Shown: in pieces, positions 45,960-57,157 of the stretch | How positions within the stretch are numbered: the stretch's first letter is position 1 | Layout: each line of letters starts with the position of its first letter | Assembly (NCBI RefSeq): GCF_018294505.1 | Contig: NC_057800.1 | Span: 474,397,037-474,461,036 of the forward strand | Direction: 5' to 3' | DNA length: 64,000 nucleotides | Source: Triticum aestivum | Taxonomy: Eukaryota > Streptophyta > Magnoliopsida > Poales > Poaceae | Translations under genes and position numbers: made by a program | Notes under the pieces: model-generated | Database searches by the model: none | What the model was told of the DNA's origin: nothing | The model's input: only the letters and a program-made list of their open reading frames with translations

Positions 45960-46384
45960 TGTCCCTACAGTTACTGCCCTTTGTAATCACACCACCTTTG
46001 CCAAAAACAGGGAAGCACAACTGGTTCCTCGCTCGATCAGACGACGGCAAAAGACTGATGATCATTCGGACACATGAGCCAGAAAAGTTATATTGCAAAA
46101 ACCCCACTGTATACAAGCACCGTGTAATACGTGAGTATCCGGACAGTGGTTGTTACGTCTATGAGTAGGATACCAGCTTGTTGGGGCCTTTAGGATTTTT
46201 TAGTTGGAGGTGGGTAAACAACCTTGGTTCACACTCTCTGTTTCTCGGACTCAATTATCCGATTAACCAGGAGATCACCGTTGGCAAGGACCTTGATGGC
46301 AGAGAGGCTCTGTTTGCTATGGAAAACTATGTCTACGCGGTGAGCCCTAGGAGTTCAGGAGCAAACTCCCCTGATTGTCAATGA
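45960..46384 (+). CDS. F-box/DUF295 gene, exon 3
   Basis: Opens after GATGCAG and encodes the C-terminal half of DUF295 (TGKHNWFLARSDDGKRL, then VNNLGSHSLFLGLNY). TAG at 46166-46168 interrupts it. The frame then stays open to TGA 46382-46384. Phase matches exon 2. Confidence 0.72.
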
Positions 46385-47335
46385 TACAGCCTGCAGCCAA
46401 AAGAAGGTGAGAATGACAAAGGCATCCAGATTAACTTTGATCCTTGGATGTCTCAATTATGACAGGTGGTGATGTGGTTCGAGCCTTCAGGTTGATAGGT
46501 AATTGGGCTGTTGCATCGAAAGGGTGGAGTACTGGTGTCTCCGGATCACTGGTCACTAAAGCGGGGCTGCAAATTATGATGGTGTTGGATCATCTCTTCG
46601 AATGACTTTGTTTTCTTTGCTGCTAGTTCTGGATGGGTAGTTCTTTCTTTTGTTATGCATATTCCTTGTCATTTGGTCATCCTCATCTATGTCACTCTTA
46701 CTATGTAATAGTTGCTTCTGTTTAGAATGTCATTCTCGTCTGGATCACGAGAGTCTGAACGCTGCAAATGGGTGCGTTTTGGTGGTGTAGCAAGACTTCT
46801 TATGAACTATCATGTCTTGTTGATTATGTCAGTAGTAGTCACTAGTCAGTGTTTGAATGTTGTATATATCGTTGTTTCGAACTATTTATTGTCTCGAACT
46901 ACTGGTGGGCTAAATGAGGGCATCACCATTCTCCAGTGTTCAGAGTATATCTCCTTTTTTCAAGTTATATAATTTGAGCTCAGTGTCTTTTCGATGATGT
47001 ACACTTGTTTGGGCCAGTGAGGTGTCGTTGAATATGGGCCGAGTAGTAACGCAATGCTAAACAGGTCAATTATGACTCTCAGGCCGGGCTCTCAAAAGAT
47101 CCTGAAAAAAGGCCGGGCTCTCCAAAAAAGAATGAATAAGGACTCTTAGGCCGACATGTGGGAGCCACCGGTGTTTTTGTGCGCTTGCGCGCTGAGAGCA
47201 TATTGGCGCGTGCTCGAAATTCATGCTACCTTTTCATCCACAGTCTCCCGCCCCTCCCCCACCTCTGGAATCTCGATTCCTACTCCAGTTCCCCCAAATC
47301 CCCCTCCTGTACTCCCTGTAATCAAGCGCACTATC
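46385..47335. other. 3' flank and intergenic DNA
   Basis: The first 300-500 bp probably include the 3' untranslated region of the DUF295 gene. A segment at about 46973-47065 recurs at about 48779-48890, on the other side of the next gene. Confidence 0.5.
46973..47065 (+). repeat. Direct repeat left of the DUF4283-like gene
   Basis: Shares TTGTTTGGGCC, GTCG(T/C)TGAAT(A/G)TGGGC and GAGTA with 48779-48890 at about 70% identity. Confidence 0.55.
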
Positions 47336-48184
47336 ATGTCGTCGGTCAACATGGATCTCCGAGCCGGAGATCCTGAGGTCCGTCCTGCCTTCGGTCGCTG
47401 CGTGCTGTCGCTCAACAGTGGCATGGCGGCGCTTGACGACCAGTTTGCCGGCAAAGTGCTGATGGTAACCATCAACGACGACTGGCCTCCCGTCTCGCCA
47501 GATGACCTTGTCGAAGTCCAAATAAGTGACTTGCTTGTCGAAGTCTGTCTGCCACCGGATGATTTCTTTGTTAGGTTCTGGATAACTTTCGACTGCAGTC
47601 GTGTGTTCGAATCTTCCCGGCGTTTGTTCTGCGGTGGCGCGCTGGTGAGCTTTGATCGGTGGCACCCAGGATGGGGCTCGGTGCCCTCTTAGCTTGAGTT
47701 TTTAACAAAGCTTACCTTCCACGGCATGCCTCGACGTGCTTGGAAGAGCGAGTCCATGAACGAGCTTATCAACGACCTTGGAGGTGAGCTCGTAAGTATG
47801 TTTGTTCCTCCAGACAGCTGTGCTCTGACGGTTATGGCATGGATGAAGAAGCCGTCCACCATATCGAAGGTGATTGGTGTTGAGATACCGGTGCAGGAAC
47901 CGGAGTTGTACTATTCGTCGCCACCAAGGCCGCCGCGGACCACGTTAGGGATGTACCTGTATCGAGTGTTCGTGCATGTCGAAGAAGTGGTCAATCCATC
48001 AATCGAAGTCCTGCCACCGCCGCTGGTGCCAGGGTCCATTGATGACGTCCATTACAGGAGTCAATGTCAGACTTTCCCCGTGTTGCTCGGAACGATGGAT
48101 GGCACAGGGCCTACTCCATCGTGCGGCGGAGGCCACTGCTTCTTTGGGAGAAGAGGCAGGGTTGGCTGCCTGGATGTGCTCTAA
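47336..48184 (+). pseudogene. DUF4283-like protein gene with one nonsense codon
   Basis: From the ATG at 47336 the frame runs 118 codons to TAG 47690-47692, then stays open in the same phase to 48182-48184, giving 282 residues if read through. The middle (FFVRFWITFDCSRVFESSRR ... GGALVSFDRWHPGW) follows the DUF4283 pattern of plant proteins, a domain common in zinc-knuckle and retroelement-derived genes. The continuation (FHGMPRRAWKSESMNELIND) suits the part after that domain. No zinc knuckle is seen. It is GC-rich compared with its flanks and bracketed by an imperfect direct repeat. No RT or transposase lies near, so it may be a domesticated or captured gene. Confidence 0.55.
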
Positions 48185-48620
48185 TTTGAGGTAACAACTG
48201 AATCTTGTCAGATACTAGTTAAATCCGAGCTATGGGTGTGAAGCACAGATATGCCAGTACATTTGATTGTGACATGTTCTAATTTTGTACCTGAACTTTT
48301 TTTAGAAAGGGTTGTACGTCAACTTAATGTGCCAGGAGAACTTATTGTGTTGTTTGTTTGTTTTCTTTGCACAACATTCAAGATATTTCCCCGTCATTGA
48401 TAAAGATGATGAACCGTTATGTACGACTTCATTGGTTTCAACATAGCCCTTCCCGTAGCGATCCACTGCTTCCATCCTGATTGTGCCGCCTGCATGAAAT
48501 TTTTGTATGCAAGTTCAGTGTGCTATGATGTTCTATATGATTGTGTCAACTATATAAGTTTTTACTGAGTACCAGCAATGCATATGGCTAAAAAATGTAT
48601 TTACGAGCATCGGTCGATGG

Positions 48621-48694
48621 GTCTCTCTCTCTCTCTATCTCTCTCTCTCTCACACACACACACACGCGCGCGCGCGCACGCACGCACACGCACA
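48621..48694. repeat. Compound (CT)n(CA)n(CG)n microsatellite
   Basis: CT dinucleotides pass directly into CA, CG and CA/CG runs. The CA/CG half is an alternating purine-pyrimidine tract that could form Z-DNA. Confidence 0.92.
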
Positions 48695-48778
48695 AGTGGG
48701 ACCCGTTGAATTATTTATTTGCTCGTGACAGCTTTTAATTAGGTTCCACTGTAATCTAACTTTTTTCTTAAGTTATTA

Positions 48779-48890
48779 ATTGAGCTTAGTGACTTCAAAA
48801 AGTTGTACAGAAGCCTTGTTTGGGCCTTTCCGGCGTCGCTGAATGTGGGCTGAGTAACCATGTTAGGTTGTACTGTACTACACAGGCCTT
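48779..48890 (+). repeat. Direct repeat right of the DUF4283-like gene
   Basis: Partner of 46973-47065. Confidence 0.55.
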
Positions 48891-48967
48891 TTTCACTATT
48901 TTTTCTTAAATAATACATTTTTTATTAATTTTCATAAATATTACATTGGGTAAAAAAAATTCAAAAA

Positions 48968-49125
48968 TAATACACCGTCCGCCCGCTGCAGGCCGACTGG
49001 GCCTAGTCGGCCCACAGCAGGCCTATTGGATTCCAGTCGGCCTACAGCTGGCCGACTGGCCCCTGTTGGCCCACTGTGGGCCGACTGGAGCTAATTGGCT
49101 CGCTGTGGGCTAATTGTTTTTGCAA
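48968..49125. repeat. Short GGCCGACTGG repeats
   Basis: Six or more imperfect copies of a unit of about 25 bp with CGGCC and GACTGG cores, in both orientations. Such short motif clusters are typical of subterminal regions of DNA transposons. Confidence 0.6.
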
Positions 49126-49910
49126 AAGTGTTAATCATGTATTTAAAAAATATGTGTATTGTGACCTCCTCCACTCGCTCTGGGCTCACTCTTGACTAAA
49201 AAATATGTTTTGAAAAGTGTTAATCATGTATTTAAAAATTGTTAAATGTGTGTATAAAAAATGTTCCTTATCTATACAAAAAAAATTAATGTGTGTATAA
49301 AAAATAGCTTTTTTTCAACATCAGCAATGCAACTGGGCCGACAGTTGTACACAATATCCGGGTCAACTTGTTATTCTCGGCCCCGCTGGGCTGCAAACTT
49401 TCCTAGGAGGTATGCATTAGGCTTAACAAGAAAATGGACTTTAAGAAATAATAAATGGGATGTAATTATAATAACTAGACAGTTACTATGCACCAAACAC
49501 GTAATTAGTTTGAAAAATATATTATTTTTGGAATTTGAAAATTTTAATTTCATTACTTGTTGCGCGCGCAATATTTCGTTGGATTTTAACGTAATGCAAC
49601 TTTATTTTGAAATTATATTTAGGCTGACTGGAAATTTCGGATATAAATATTTCGGATCCCATCAAAATGTGGGAATTTTTTTTGAATTCTGTTTTGAGCG
49701 GTTGTTTGAAATTATTAATCGTTGTCCTAGCTAAGTTGGGCTGTACTTTTAACAAACTGTAAATGGGCTGTAGTAAATTCCATTAGAATTAAAAAATGGG
49801 ATGTACATTCTTACAAATCGCAAATGGGCTATATGTTCTTTGCCAAATCCGAGCTGTGGGCCTACTAAGTTAACGCATACCAAGGGCTTTGTCAACTTAG
49901 TCAATATAAA
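49126..49910. other. AT-rich unassigned DNA
   Basis: Repeated AAATGGG(A/C)TGTA motifs occur near 49450, 49750 and 49795. No gene is supported. Possibly transposon-derived. Confidence 0.4.
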
Positions 49911-50984
49911 TGATTCTAGCTGCAGTGATTGTACGATGTCCATCCAACGACCGTAGTGCTTCTTCAACCTCTAGTCTTCTTGCTCCAGCCGCCCAAAGAA
50001 GCGCCGGTCGTGTCGCGTGCTCCTGCTTCCCGTGGCCGGCTGTGATGTCGCGGAGGCCTCACCGCCCCGTACTACTCCCACCGCTGGCCAGGCCATCCCT
50101 CTACTCACCCACACCCCCTGTTATTCTGCGGCGACGGCAACCTCACACCGCAGCCGAACCAGTGAACCCTCGTACTCCTCTCCGCACGGGCTTCCACTAG
50201 TGCGTCTTCCCTGGCTCCGCGTCGTCCCTTTCCTAGGCCTCGCTGTCGTCCAGACCACCGCCCTGGTGCTCTTGGCGCGGCGTGGTCAACGTGGTCAACG
50301 ACCGACTTCCATTGGAAGAGTACTGTACGTGGAGAGGCTGACAGCTGGGTCCACAGCAGCTGCAAGGAAGTGCCTCCTTATTACGCGCAAAATAATTATT
50401 CCTCCACCTAACAGCGGGGACCCACCGGACAAGCCACCATATTTCGCGAAAAAAAGATTTGCCCCCTGACTGCTGGGACCCATGAGCTACATCTTCGCAC
50501 GCAAGGAAGTGCGTCCAGAAAAAAAATGATTCACCCCCTGACTGCTGGGACCCACCAAGCCCCCGACTGCTAGGACCCACCAGCTACATCTTCGCATGCA
50601 AGGAAGTGCATCCGGGCAAAAAAATGATTTGCCCCCTGACTGCTGGGACCCACCAGCTATATCTTCGCAGGCAAGGAAGTGCCTGACAGTCGGGACCCAC
50701 CTGGTCGAAGCGTACGTAGCGTTGTCATTCTGGTCGCAGACGTGTACGTACATACTGGTCGATGTAGAGGCGCGCACGTGTCATAGTAGAGGCGCGCACG
50801 TGTCGTAGTAGAGGCGTGCACGTAGCATGTACACATACGTACAGCGGCCAAGGTGCAAGAAAGAAAATACGGCCACGTATGTGTAAATACGGGCGGGGTC
50901 TCGAACGCCTACTCGCGCATACGTACGGCGAGGGCTCGTGTACATGGCTGGGTCGGAACGGAGAAACAGCGTCGTTGTCGAGTT

Positions 50985-51113
50985 CATGGGGAGGCAGCGG
51001 AATGCGTCATGTTCATGGGGAGGCAACGGAATGCGTCGTGTTCATGGGGAGGCAACGGAATGTGTCGTGTTCATGGGGAGGCAACGGAATGCGTCGTGTT
51101 CATCAGGAGACAA
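50985..51113. repeat. 29-bp tandem array
   Basis: Four and a half units beginning CATGGGGAGGCAACGG at 50985, 51014, 51043, 51072 and 51101. Confidence 0.95.
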
Positions 51114-51199
51114 CGGAACGCATGGGAGCCAACCGGCTGGGTCGGAATGGAATGCATGGTCGTGTTCATCGGGAGCGCTTGGACGGAACAGGCGATGGA

Positions 51200-51455
51200 A
51201 ACGAGGCCTGGCATACCGCAAAACGGAGGAAACGGCCTTGTGTTCGACCGGCCACGTTCGAAACAGGATCCTGTTGATCGGGAGGGGTCCGGCGTACCGC
51301 AAAACGGAGGAAACGGACCTCCTACGGTCGAAACGGGGGTCCTGTTGATCGGGAGGGGTGTGGCGTACCGCAAAACGGATGAAACGAACTTGTGTTGGAG
51401 CGCTACGGTCGAAACGGGGGTCCTGTTCATCGGGAGCGGTGTGGCGTACCGCAAA
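51200..51455. repeat. 70-80-bp tandem array
   Basis: Three to four units starting GGC(G/A)TACCGCAAAACGGA and ending CCTGTT(G/C)ATCGGGAG. Confidence 0.88.
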
Positions 51456-51539
51456 ACGGGACTCCACGGGATACTGTTCATCTCCACCATCGACCTCCTC
51501 CAGCCTCCACAGGCTCCTGTTCATCCAGCCTCCACCACG

Positions 51540-51900
51540 CGCTACTCCACCGGCTACTGTTCAACCACCCCTCCACCGTCTACTGTTCATCCAGCCCTCC
51601 ACACCACGGGGTCCTGTTCAACCACCCCGCCACGGGCACCCCTCCACCGGCTACTGTTCATCCAACCCTCCACACCACGGGGTCCTATTCAACCTCCCCT
51701 CCACTGTCTACTGTTCATCCAGCCCTCCACACCACGGGGTCCTGTTCATCCACCCCTCCACGGGCACCCCTCCACCGTCTACTGTTCATCCAGCCCTCCT
51801 CCACACCACGGGGTCCTGTTCATCCACCCCTCCACGGGCACCCCTCCACCGTCTACTGTTCATCCAGCCCTCCACCACACCACGGGGTCATGTTCATCTA
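51540..51900. repeat. About 70-bp tandem array rich in TGTTCATCCA
   Basis: Five to six units with TCTACTGTTCATCCAGCCC and CACACCACGGGGTCCTGTTC. Its inverted counterpart is at 63830-64000. Confidence 0.9.
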
Positions 51901-52469
51901 GAGGCAATGCCACCTCTCACTGTTCATCCAACCCCCCCCCCCCCCGCAACACTCACTATTCATCCCATCGATCGGCTTCAGTTACCAGCAGTAGCGAAGG
52001 AATCGCTCGATTGGGTTCAGTTAACAGCCATCGATCGATCGCTCGGGTTCAGTAACGCGTAGCCTGCAGTGCAATCGCTCGGGTTTAGTTAGAGCCTAAC
52101 GCCTCACTCAGGTTCAGTTAGAGCCAACGCCTCGCACACACGCGTGTACGTGTACGAGAGAAATGCACATCGCTCGGCCCCCGACCTCCGACCGTAACCG
52201 GGAACTCCCCGAAATCCCCCCCCCCTCGCTTCTACCACGGTTTTTTCTATCATGGATGGCCCAAAGAATGTCATGCAGCTGCGTCTCCGGCCTGCCCAGG
52301 ACGAAAAGCCCATTTTCTGTCATGATTTTTTTGTCATAGAAGTAGGAGCCCACCACATCTATGATGATGCCGGGTTTTGTCACAATTATCGTCATAGAAG
52401 TGTCATATGTATGACAGAAAGAAAATTCGTTCGGCCCAAAATGTCACGGATGAGTCTTTTTTTGTAGTG

Positions 52470-55334
52470 AATGCCGCTGGATCTGTGGCGCCATCATAGC
52501 GGGGTGGCATCTCTGGCTTGAACTTGTGCTACCACCGCACCTGCCGCAAGGTGTGGGTGAAGGCCCGGACGCCCGTGGCGCATCCACAGGCGCATGCCGG
52601 CCTAACCGGAGGGGTGGCGTCTGCCATGAAGCTAGATGAAGCAAGCGGAGAGGTGGAGCTTCGGCGCACCCCTACATGGCGCGCCAAATGTCAGATTTCG
52701 GGTTCTGGCAAAACCCTTAAGGTTCTAACCCTGTGGTGCGCACGAAGATCTCTCCTCCCTCTCGCCCATGCCCTCACCGCAATCTCTAGGCTTAGCGCGC
52801 TGAACCCGAAGAACAAAGAGACACAAGATTTATACTGGTTCGGGCCACTAATGTGGTGTAATACCCTACTCCAGTGTGGTGTGGTGGATTGCCTCTTGGG
52901 CTAGGGATGAACAGTTACAAGGGAAGAACAGCCTCCTAAGGAGAGGTGCTCTTGTGCTTGGTGAGCTTGTCTGGTGGCCTTGGTGGAATGGATCCAATCC
53001 AAGATGAGATCCTCCCCTATGGTGGTGGCTAGTCCTATTTATAGAGGCCCGGGTCCTCTCCCCAAATATTAGGCGGGAAGGGATCCCATGTTGGGGAAAG
53101 CAGTAATTTCAAAAATTTCCTACGCACACGCAAGATCCATCTAGGTGATGCATAGCAACAAGAGAGGAGAGTGTTGTCTACTACCCTCGTAGACCGTAAG
53201 CGGAAGCGTTATGACAACGCGGTTGATGTAGTCATACGTCTTCACGATCTGACCGATCCTAGCACAGAAGATATGGCACCTCCGCGATCTGTGCACGTTC
53301 AGCTCGGTGACGTCCCATGAACTCTAGATCCAGCTGAGATCGAGAGAGAGTTGCGTCAGCACGACGGCGAGGTGACGGTGATGATTAAGCTCGGTGCAGG
53401 GCTTCGCCTAAGCACTACAACGATATGACCGAGGTGGAAATCTATGGAGGGGGCACCGCACACGACTAAGACAACTATCAACTTGTGTGTCTATGGGGTG
53501 CCCCCTCCCCTATATATAAAGGACTGGAGGAGGGGAGGGTCGGCCCTCTCTATGGCACGCCCCAAGGGGGATTCCTACTCCTACTAGGAGTGGGTTTCCC
53601 CCTTTCCCTAGTTGGAATAGGAGAAGAAGGAAGGGTAAGAGGGAGAGAAGGAAAGAGGGGGTTGCCGCCCCCTCCCTAGTCCAATTCGGACAAGCCCATG
53701 GGGGGTGCGCAGCCACCCCTTGAGGCCCTTCTCTCCTTTCCTGTATGGCCCATTAAGGCCCATTACTTCTCCGGTGAATTCCCGTAACTCTTCGATACTC
53801 CGAAAAATACCCGAATCACTCAAAACCTTTCCGATGTCCGAATAAAGCCTTCCAATATATCGATCTTTATGTATCCACCATTTCGTGACTCCTCGTCATG
53901 TCCCCGATCTCATCCGGGACTCCGAACAAACTTCGGTCATCAAATCACATAACTCATAATACAAATCGTCACAGAACGTTAAGCGTGCGGACCCTACGGG
54001 TTCAAGAACTATGTAGACATGAATGAGACTCATCTCCGGTCAATAACCAATAGCCGAACCTGGATGCTCATATTGGTTCCTACATATTCTACGAAGATCT
54101 TTATCGGTCAAACCGCATAACAACATATGTTGTTCCCTTTGTCATCGGTATGTTACTTGCCCGAGATTCGATCGTCGGTATCTCAATACATAGTTTAATC
54201 TCGTCACCGGCAAGTCTCTTTACTCGTTCTGTAATGCATCATCCCGCAACTAACTCATTAGTCACATTGCTTGCAAGGATTATAGTGATGTGCATTACCG
54301 AGAGGGCCCAGAGATACCTCTCTGATAGACGGAGTGACAAATCCTAATCTTGATCTATGCCAACTCAACAAACACCATTGGAGACACCTGTAGAGCATCT
54401 TTGTAATCATACAGTTACGTTGTGATGTTTGATAGCACACAAGGTGTTCCTCCGGTATTCGGGAGTTACATAATCTCATAGTTAGAGGAACATGTATAAG
54501 TCATGAAGAAAGCATTAGCAATAAAACTGAACAATCATTATGCTAAGCTAAAGGATGGGTCTTGTCCATCACATCAAATGATGTGATCCTGTTCATCAAA
54601 TGACAACACATGTCCATGGCTAGGAAACTTAACCATCTTTGATTAACGAGCTAGTCAAGTAGAGGCATATATACTAGGGACACTATGTTTGTCTATGTAT
54701 TCACACATGTACTAAGTTTCCGGTTAATACAATTCTAGCATGAATAATAAACATTTATCATGATATAAGGAAATATAAATAACAACTTTATTATTGCCTC
54801 TAGGGCATATTTCCTTCATCCCACAGTGGCCAGTTTGAAGGGGGACAACTAGTACAAGCTATCCTGACAAAAGATGGTCTTCGCCTGCCAAAGGCTCTGG
54901 TGATGACGCCGTCTTGGGCTCCACGGTGACCTTCGTCCTGCCGTCCTGCTAGTCTTGGTCTCATTGCACCAATATGGAAACCTTTTCTTGATGCCTCGGG
55001 ACTCTGTGGCTGCGCTTGCCTCTTTAGCACCAAAGAGGAAACGAGGACACTGCGCACTGGCGCCCGCCTGGCGCCTGCCTGGCCTTGGTCGTCATGGCTT
55101 GCGTCACAAGAACCTCGTGAGGTGCTCCTTGCCTTGATCTCTCCACCCCTCGCGAGCCAGCCTGGTGAGGCCACCCTCGAGGAGGTCTTGCGTCGTCCGC
55201 CTCGCGAGGCTTGGCCCCTCGCGAGGGTCTTGAGTGCTTGCTGGTGAAGATAGGCCGTACAGGGCCGCTGGTGGAGCCATGTCGTGGGCCGCAGGCAGGC
55301 AAGTCTGGGGACCCCCGTTCCCAGGACGCCGACA
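52470..55334 (-). mobile_element. Truncated Tat-type gypsy element: leader plus 5' LTR
   Basis: 52470-52688 matches the leader next to the 5' LTR of the element at 14019-22651 (CGGCGCACCCCTAC(A/C)TGGCG). 52689-55334 is the LTR (TGTCAG...CCGACA), interrupted at 53089-54823 by a solo copia LTR and its target duplication. The rest of the internal region is lost where the CACTA end abuts at 52469. TATA box at 53035-53044 (minus). Confidence 0.88.
53089..54818 (-). mobile_element. Solo LTR of an Angela/WIS/BARE-type copia element
   Basis: 1730 bp. Starts TGTTGGGGAAAG, ends GGCATATTTCCTTCA. Flanked by TCCCA on both sides (53084-53088 and 54819-54823). It belongs to a subfamily different from 44039-45779. 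A TATA-like TTTATATATA lies on the minus strand at 53511-53520. Confidence 0.93.
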
Positions 55335-55668
55335 CCCAAAATTTGTCCTTCTTCTAGCCGACGCGTGGCCAAACAAGCTGGGCGGGAAGCATGCGTGGTA
55401 AATAGTGCGGTAGCACGGGAACAGGCTCACCGATGATACATTTGGTGCCTCTTCAAGCCCACGCGTGCGGTGCGGTGTTGCCAAGCATGCACTGGAATCC
55501 TCCGCTATGAACGTCGTGACAAGACGTGACAGTTACAGGCCGACCGGCCCCCATTTATTACAGCGGCCATTTAACCCTTGTGTCTCTTCAACCTTTCGAT
55601 CGCACCCCACCATTGCAAGAAGCACACCCACCACGAGAAATTCTTAGATGGTATAATGCGCGGCTCCA
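55335..55668 (+). promoter_or_regulatory. Probable upstream region of the exonuclease gene
   Basis: GC-rich flank after the LTR. TTATTACAG and a C-rich leader follow near 55555-55640. No certain TATA box. A short upstream ATG (55648) meets TAA after one more codon. Confidence 0.35.
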
Positions 55669-56376
55669 ATGGCACTCCGACCGGCTGCCCACGACGAGCA
55701 GCAGTTCACCATGCGTGCCGTGGTGGACACCCATAGAAGGTTCATGGACCTCTCGGTGGTGTACACCAACGACCCGGTCTGGGTGGAGCACTCCATCCAC
55801 ATCATGGAGCTATTACTTGCCAAGAAGAAGTACAAGGTGGTCAGGTTCGACCTCGAGTACACCCACGCTCATCTCGGGTCTCATCCCAAGGTCGTCGTCG
55901 CCTAGATGTGCACGCGCCACCATGTCCTTGTCTACCACTACTGCCTGGCCACAAGGCCTTGCGAGCATTTCACTAAGTTTGTCAACAACCCCCACTACAT
56001 GTTCTCTACGGTGGACATCACCAACGATGTAAAGGCGCTCGAGAATTCGGGCATCGCCTGCCAGAATCTTGTCGACATCCAAGGCCAATACAAGATCTGG
56101 GGTAGCAAGGAGCATGAGAAGGACTCACTGGTTCACCTCGCCGAGGCCATCATCGACCCCTACTACAGAGACATGAAGGATTCATGCAACAAGGACAAGC
56201 GTGCCTGGCACTCGGCCTGGATGGAGAAACTCGACAAAGCTCACGTCGTGTACGCGGCCAAGGAGGCGTACACGAGATACGGCATGTACAGGAGGATTGT
56301 TGACATGAGGAAGTGCCTCCTTCCCCAAAATGGCCAGGGATCTAGCCGGAAGCAGAGCAATTCATCGCAACAATAA
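55669..56376 (+). pseudogene. 3'-5' exonuclease-like gene with one nonsense codon
   Basis: From the ATG at 55669 the frame reads 78 codons to TAG 55903-55905, then continues in phase to TAA 56374-56376 (235 residues plus the stop codon position). It follows the DEDD exonuclease plan: ExoI VRFDLEYT (D61, E63), an ExoII-like VDITNDVKAL (D120), and ExoIII YAAKEAY near residue 195, where the usual Asp is Glu. Both the nonsense codon and the D-to-E change argue against activity. The ancestral codon at the TAG is probably CAG. It is only distantly related to the gene at 10934-11677. It is followed within 160 bp by CACTA-type subterminal repeats ending TGCAGTAGTG, so it may be transposon cargo. Confidence 0.68.
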
Positions 56377-56529
56377 GTAGATGATTAGATCCTCGTTTCT
56401 CGTACTTTAGTATGCATGTAATTGCTTACTTTGGTGTGTGGAAATGTTATGTGTGTAGTCACTTGTGTAATTGTATGCTTAATTTGGTTATGCAATGGTG
56501 TCTTTTTAAGTATATATGTTGATGCTCTG

Positions 56530-57157
56530 TAGACAGAGCATAGATGTTGTGCAGACAAAGAAAATCACATCTCACACAGACTAAACAATGGAACCCGTCG
56601 CTGATGTTTTCATCAATCACTAACGATTATATACCAGCAATCGTTTGCTCACAACACACATGGCTTGTTAGCAGTGATCGTCTGTGTAGTTATCGGTCTT
56701 CGCACACGTTTCCAATTACAGACCTGTTTGTCGCGTATCACACACATCTTGTTAAGTTGAACCGCTTATGTTCTCATGTCTCAATGCAAACAGTTCATCT
56801 GAGTGACCGCATGTCGTATATCGCACACACCTTGATCTGGCTGACCATTTTTTTGTGTTGCCTAATCACAAACAGTTCATCCAAGTGAACCGTATGATGT
56901 ACATCGCACACACCTTCATTTGGCTGCCTGTTTCTTTTGTGTTTCCTAATCACAAACATTTAATTGAGCTGAACTGTATGCCCAGCATCGCACACGCAAC
57001 TAAAATCTGAACTGTGTTTGACGCATCCTCTATCGCAAACATTTTGCACCTTTTTTGACGGGTTTTTAACAACACCATTTGCGATTATGTCATCGCACAT
57101 AGTTTCGTCGAAGGGTCTTTGATCATAGTGTCGCGTTAGCAGCATCCTGCAGTAGTG
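56530..57157 (+). mobile_element. Subterminal repeats and right end of a CACTA-type element
   Basis: Imperfect repeats of ATCGCACACACCTT, CACAAACAGTTCATC and TTGCG motifs lead up to GCATCCTGCAGTAGTG. This end is the complement of CACTACTGCAGGATGC. The matching left end is not seen upstream, and the element is probably truncated by the LTR ending at 55334. A second family, distinct from the one ending at 52469. Confidence 0.45.

Larger units (their letters stand above)
12829..46384 (+). pseudogene. F-box/DUF295 gene split by a 32-kb transposon-filled intron
   Basis: Proposed exons are 12829-13114, 13188-13616 and 45960-46384: 1140 nt, 380 codons including the stop, a normal size for grass F-box/DUF295 proteins. 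These are presumed SCF ubiquitin-ligase substrate adaptors. Exon 1 holds an F-box-like start (SRDWSNLPSDIL, then LRLAACSRD). Exons 2 and 3 hold the DUF295 part, ending in a typical NNLGSHSLFLGLNY segment. The large intron has donor GTAAGT (13617) and acceptor GATGCAG (45959). It joins phase 1 to phase 1 and keeps the frame, and 45960 is the only nearby acceptor that does so. A TAG at 46166-46168 (codon 308) would remove the last 72 residues, and the frame is open again after it. A 73-bp tandem duplication breaks exon 1 unless spliced out. Homology to DUF295 is from recognition, not a search. Confidence 0.72.
48185..48967. other. 3' flank with compound microsatellite
   Basis: No gene is supported. 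Contains the microsatellite at 48621-48694 and the right copy of the direct repeat. Confidence 0.5.
49911..52469 (+). mobile_element. CACTA-type element, right end (left end not found)
   Basis: Ends at 52469 with TTTTTTTGTAGTG, the complement of CACTACAAAAAAA, followed by AAT. The last kilobase is the inverted copy of 63262-64000. The body is packed with tandem arrays, as expected for CACTA subterminal regions: about 70-bp units at 50395-50690, 29-bp units at 50985-51113, 70-80-bp units at 51200-51455 and about 70-bp units at 51540-51900. The motif TGTTCATC or its complement is found dozens of times. No transposase gene and no left CACTA end are seen. The left limit given is where GC-rich sequence starts. 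Confidence 0.62.

Noticed and set aside
45971..46168. Alternative acceptor CCCTACAG at 45970 for exon 3
   Set aside because: It would put exon 3 out of frame with exon 2, while 45959/45960 keeps the phase.
50853..52055. A 400-codon open frame across the CACTA arrays
   Set aside because: It follows the tandem repeats, which are open in more than one frame and on both strands. Composition is repeat-driven and there is no domain.
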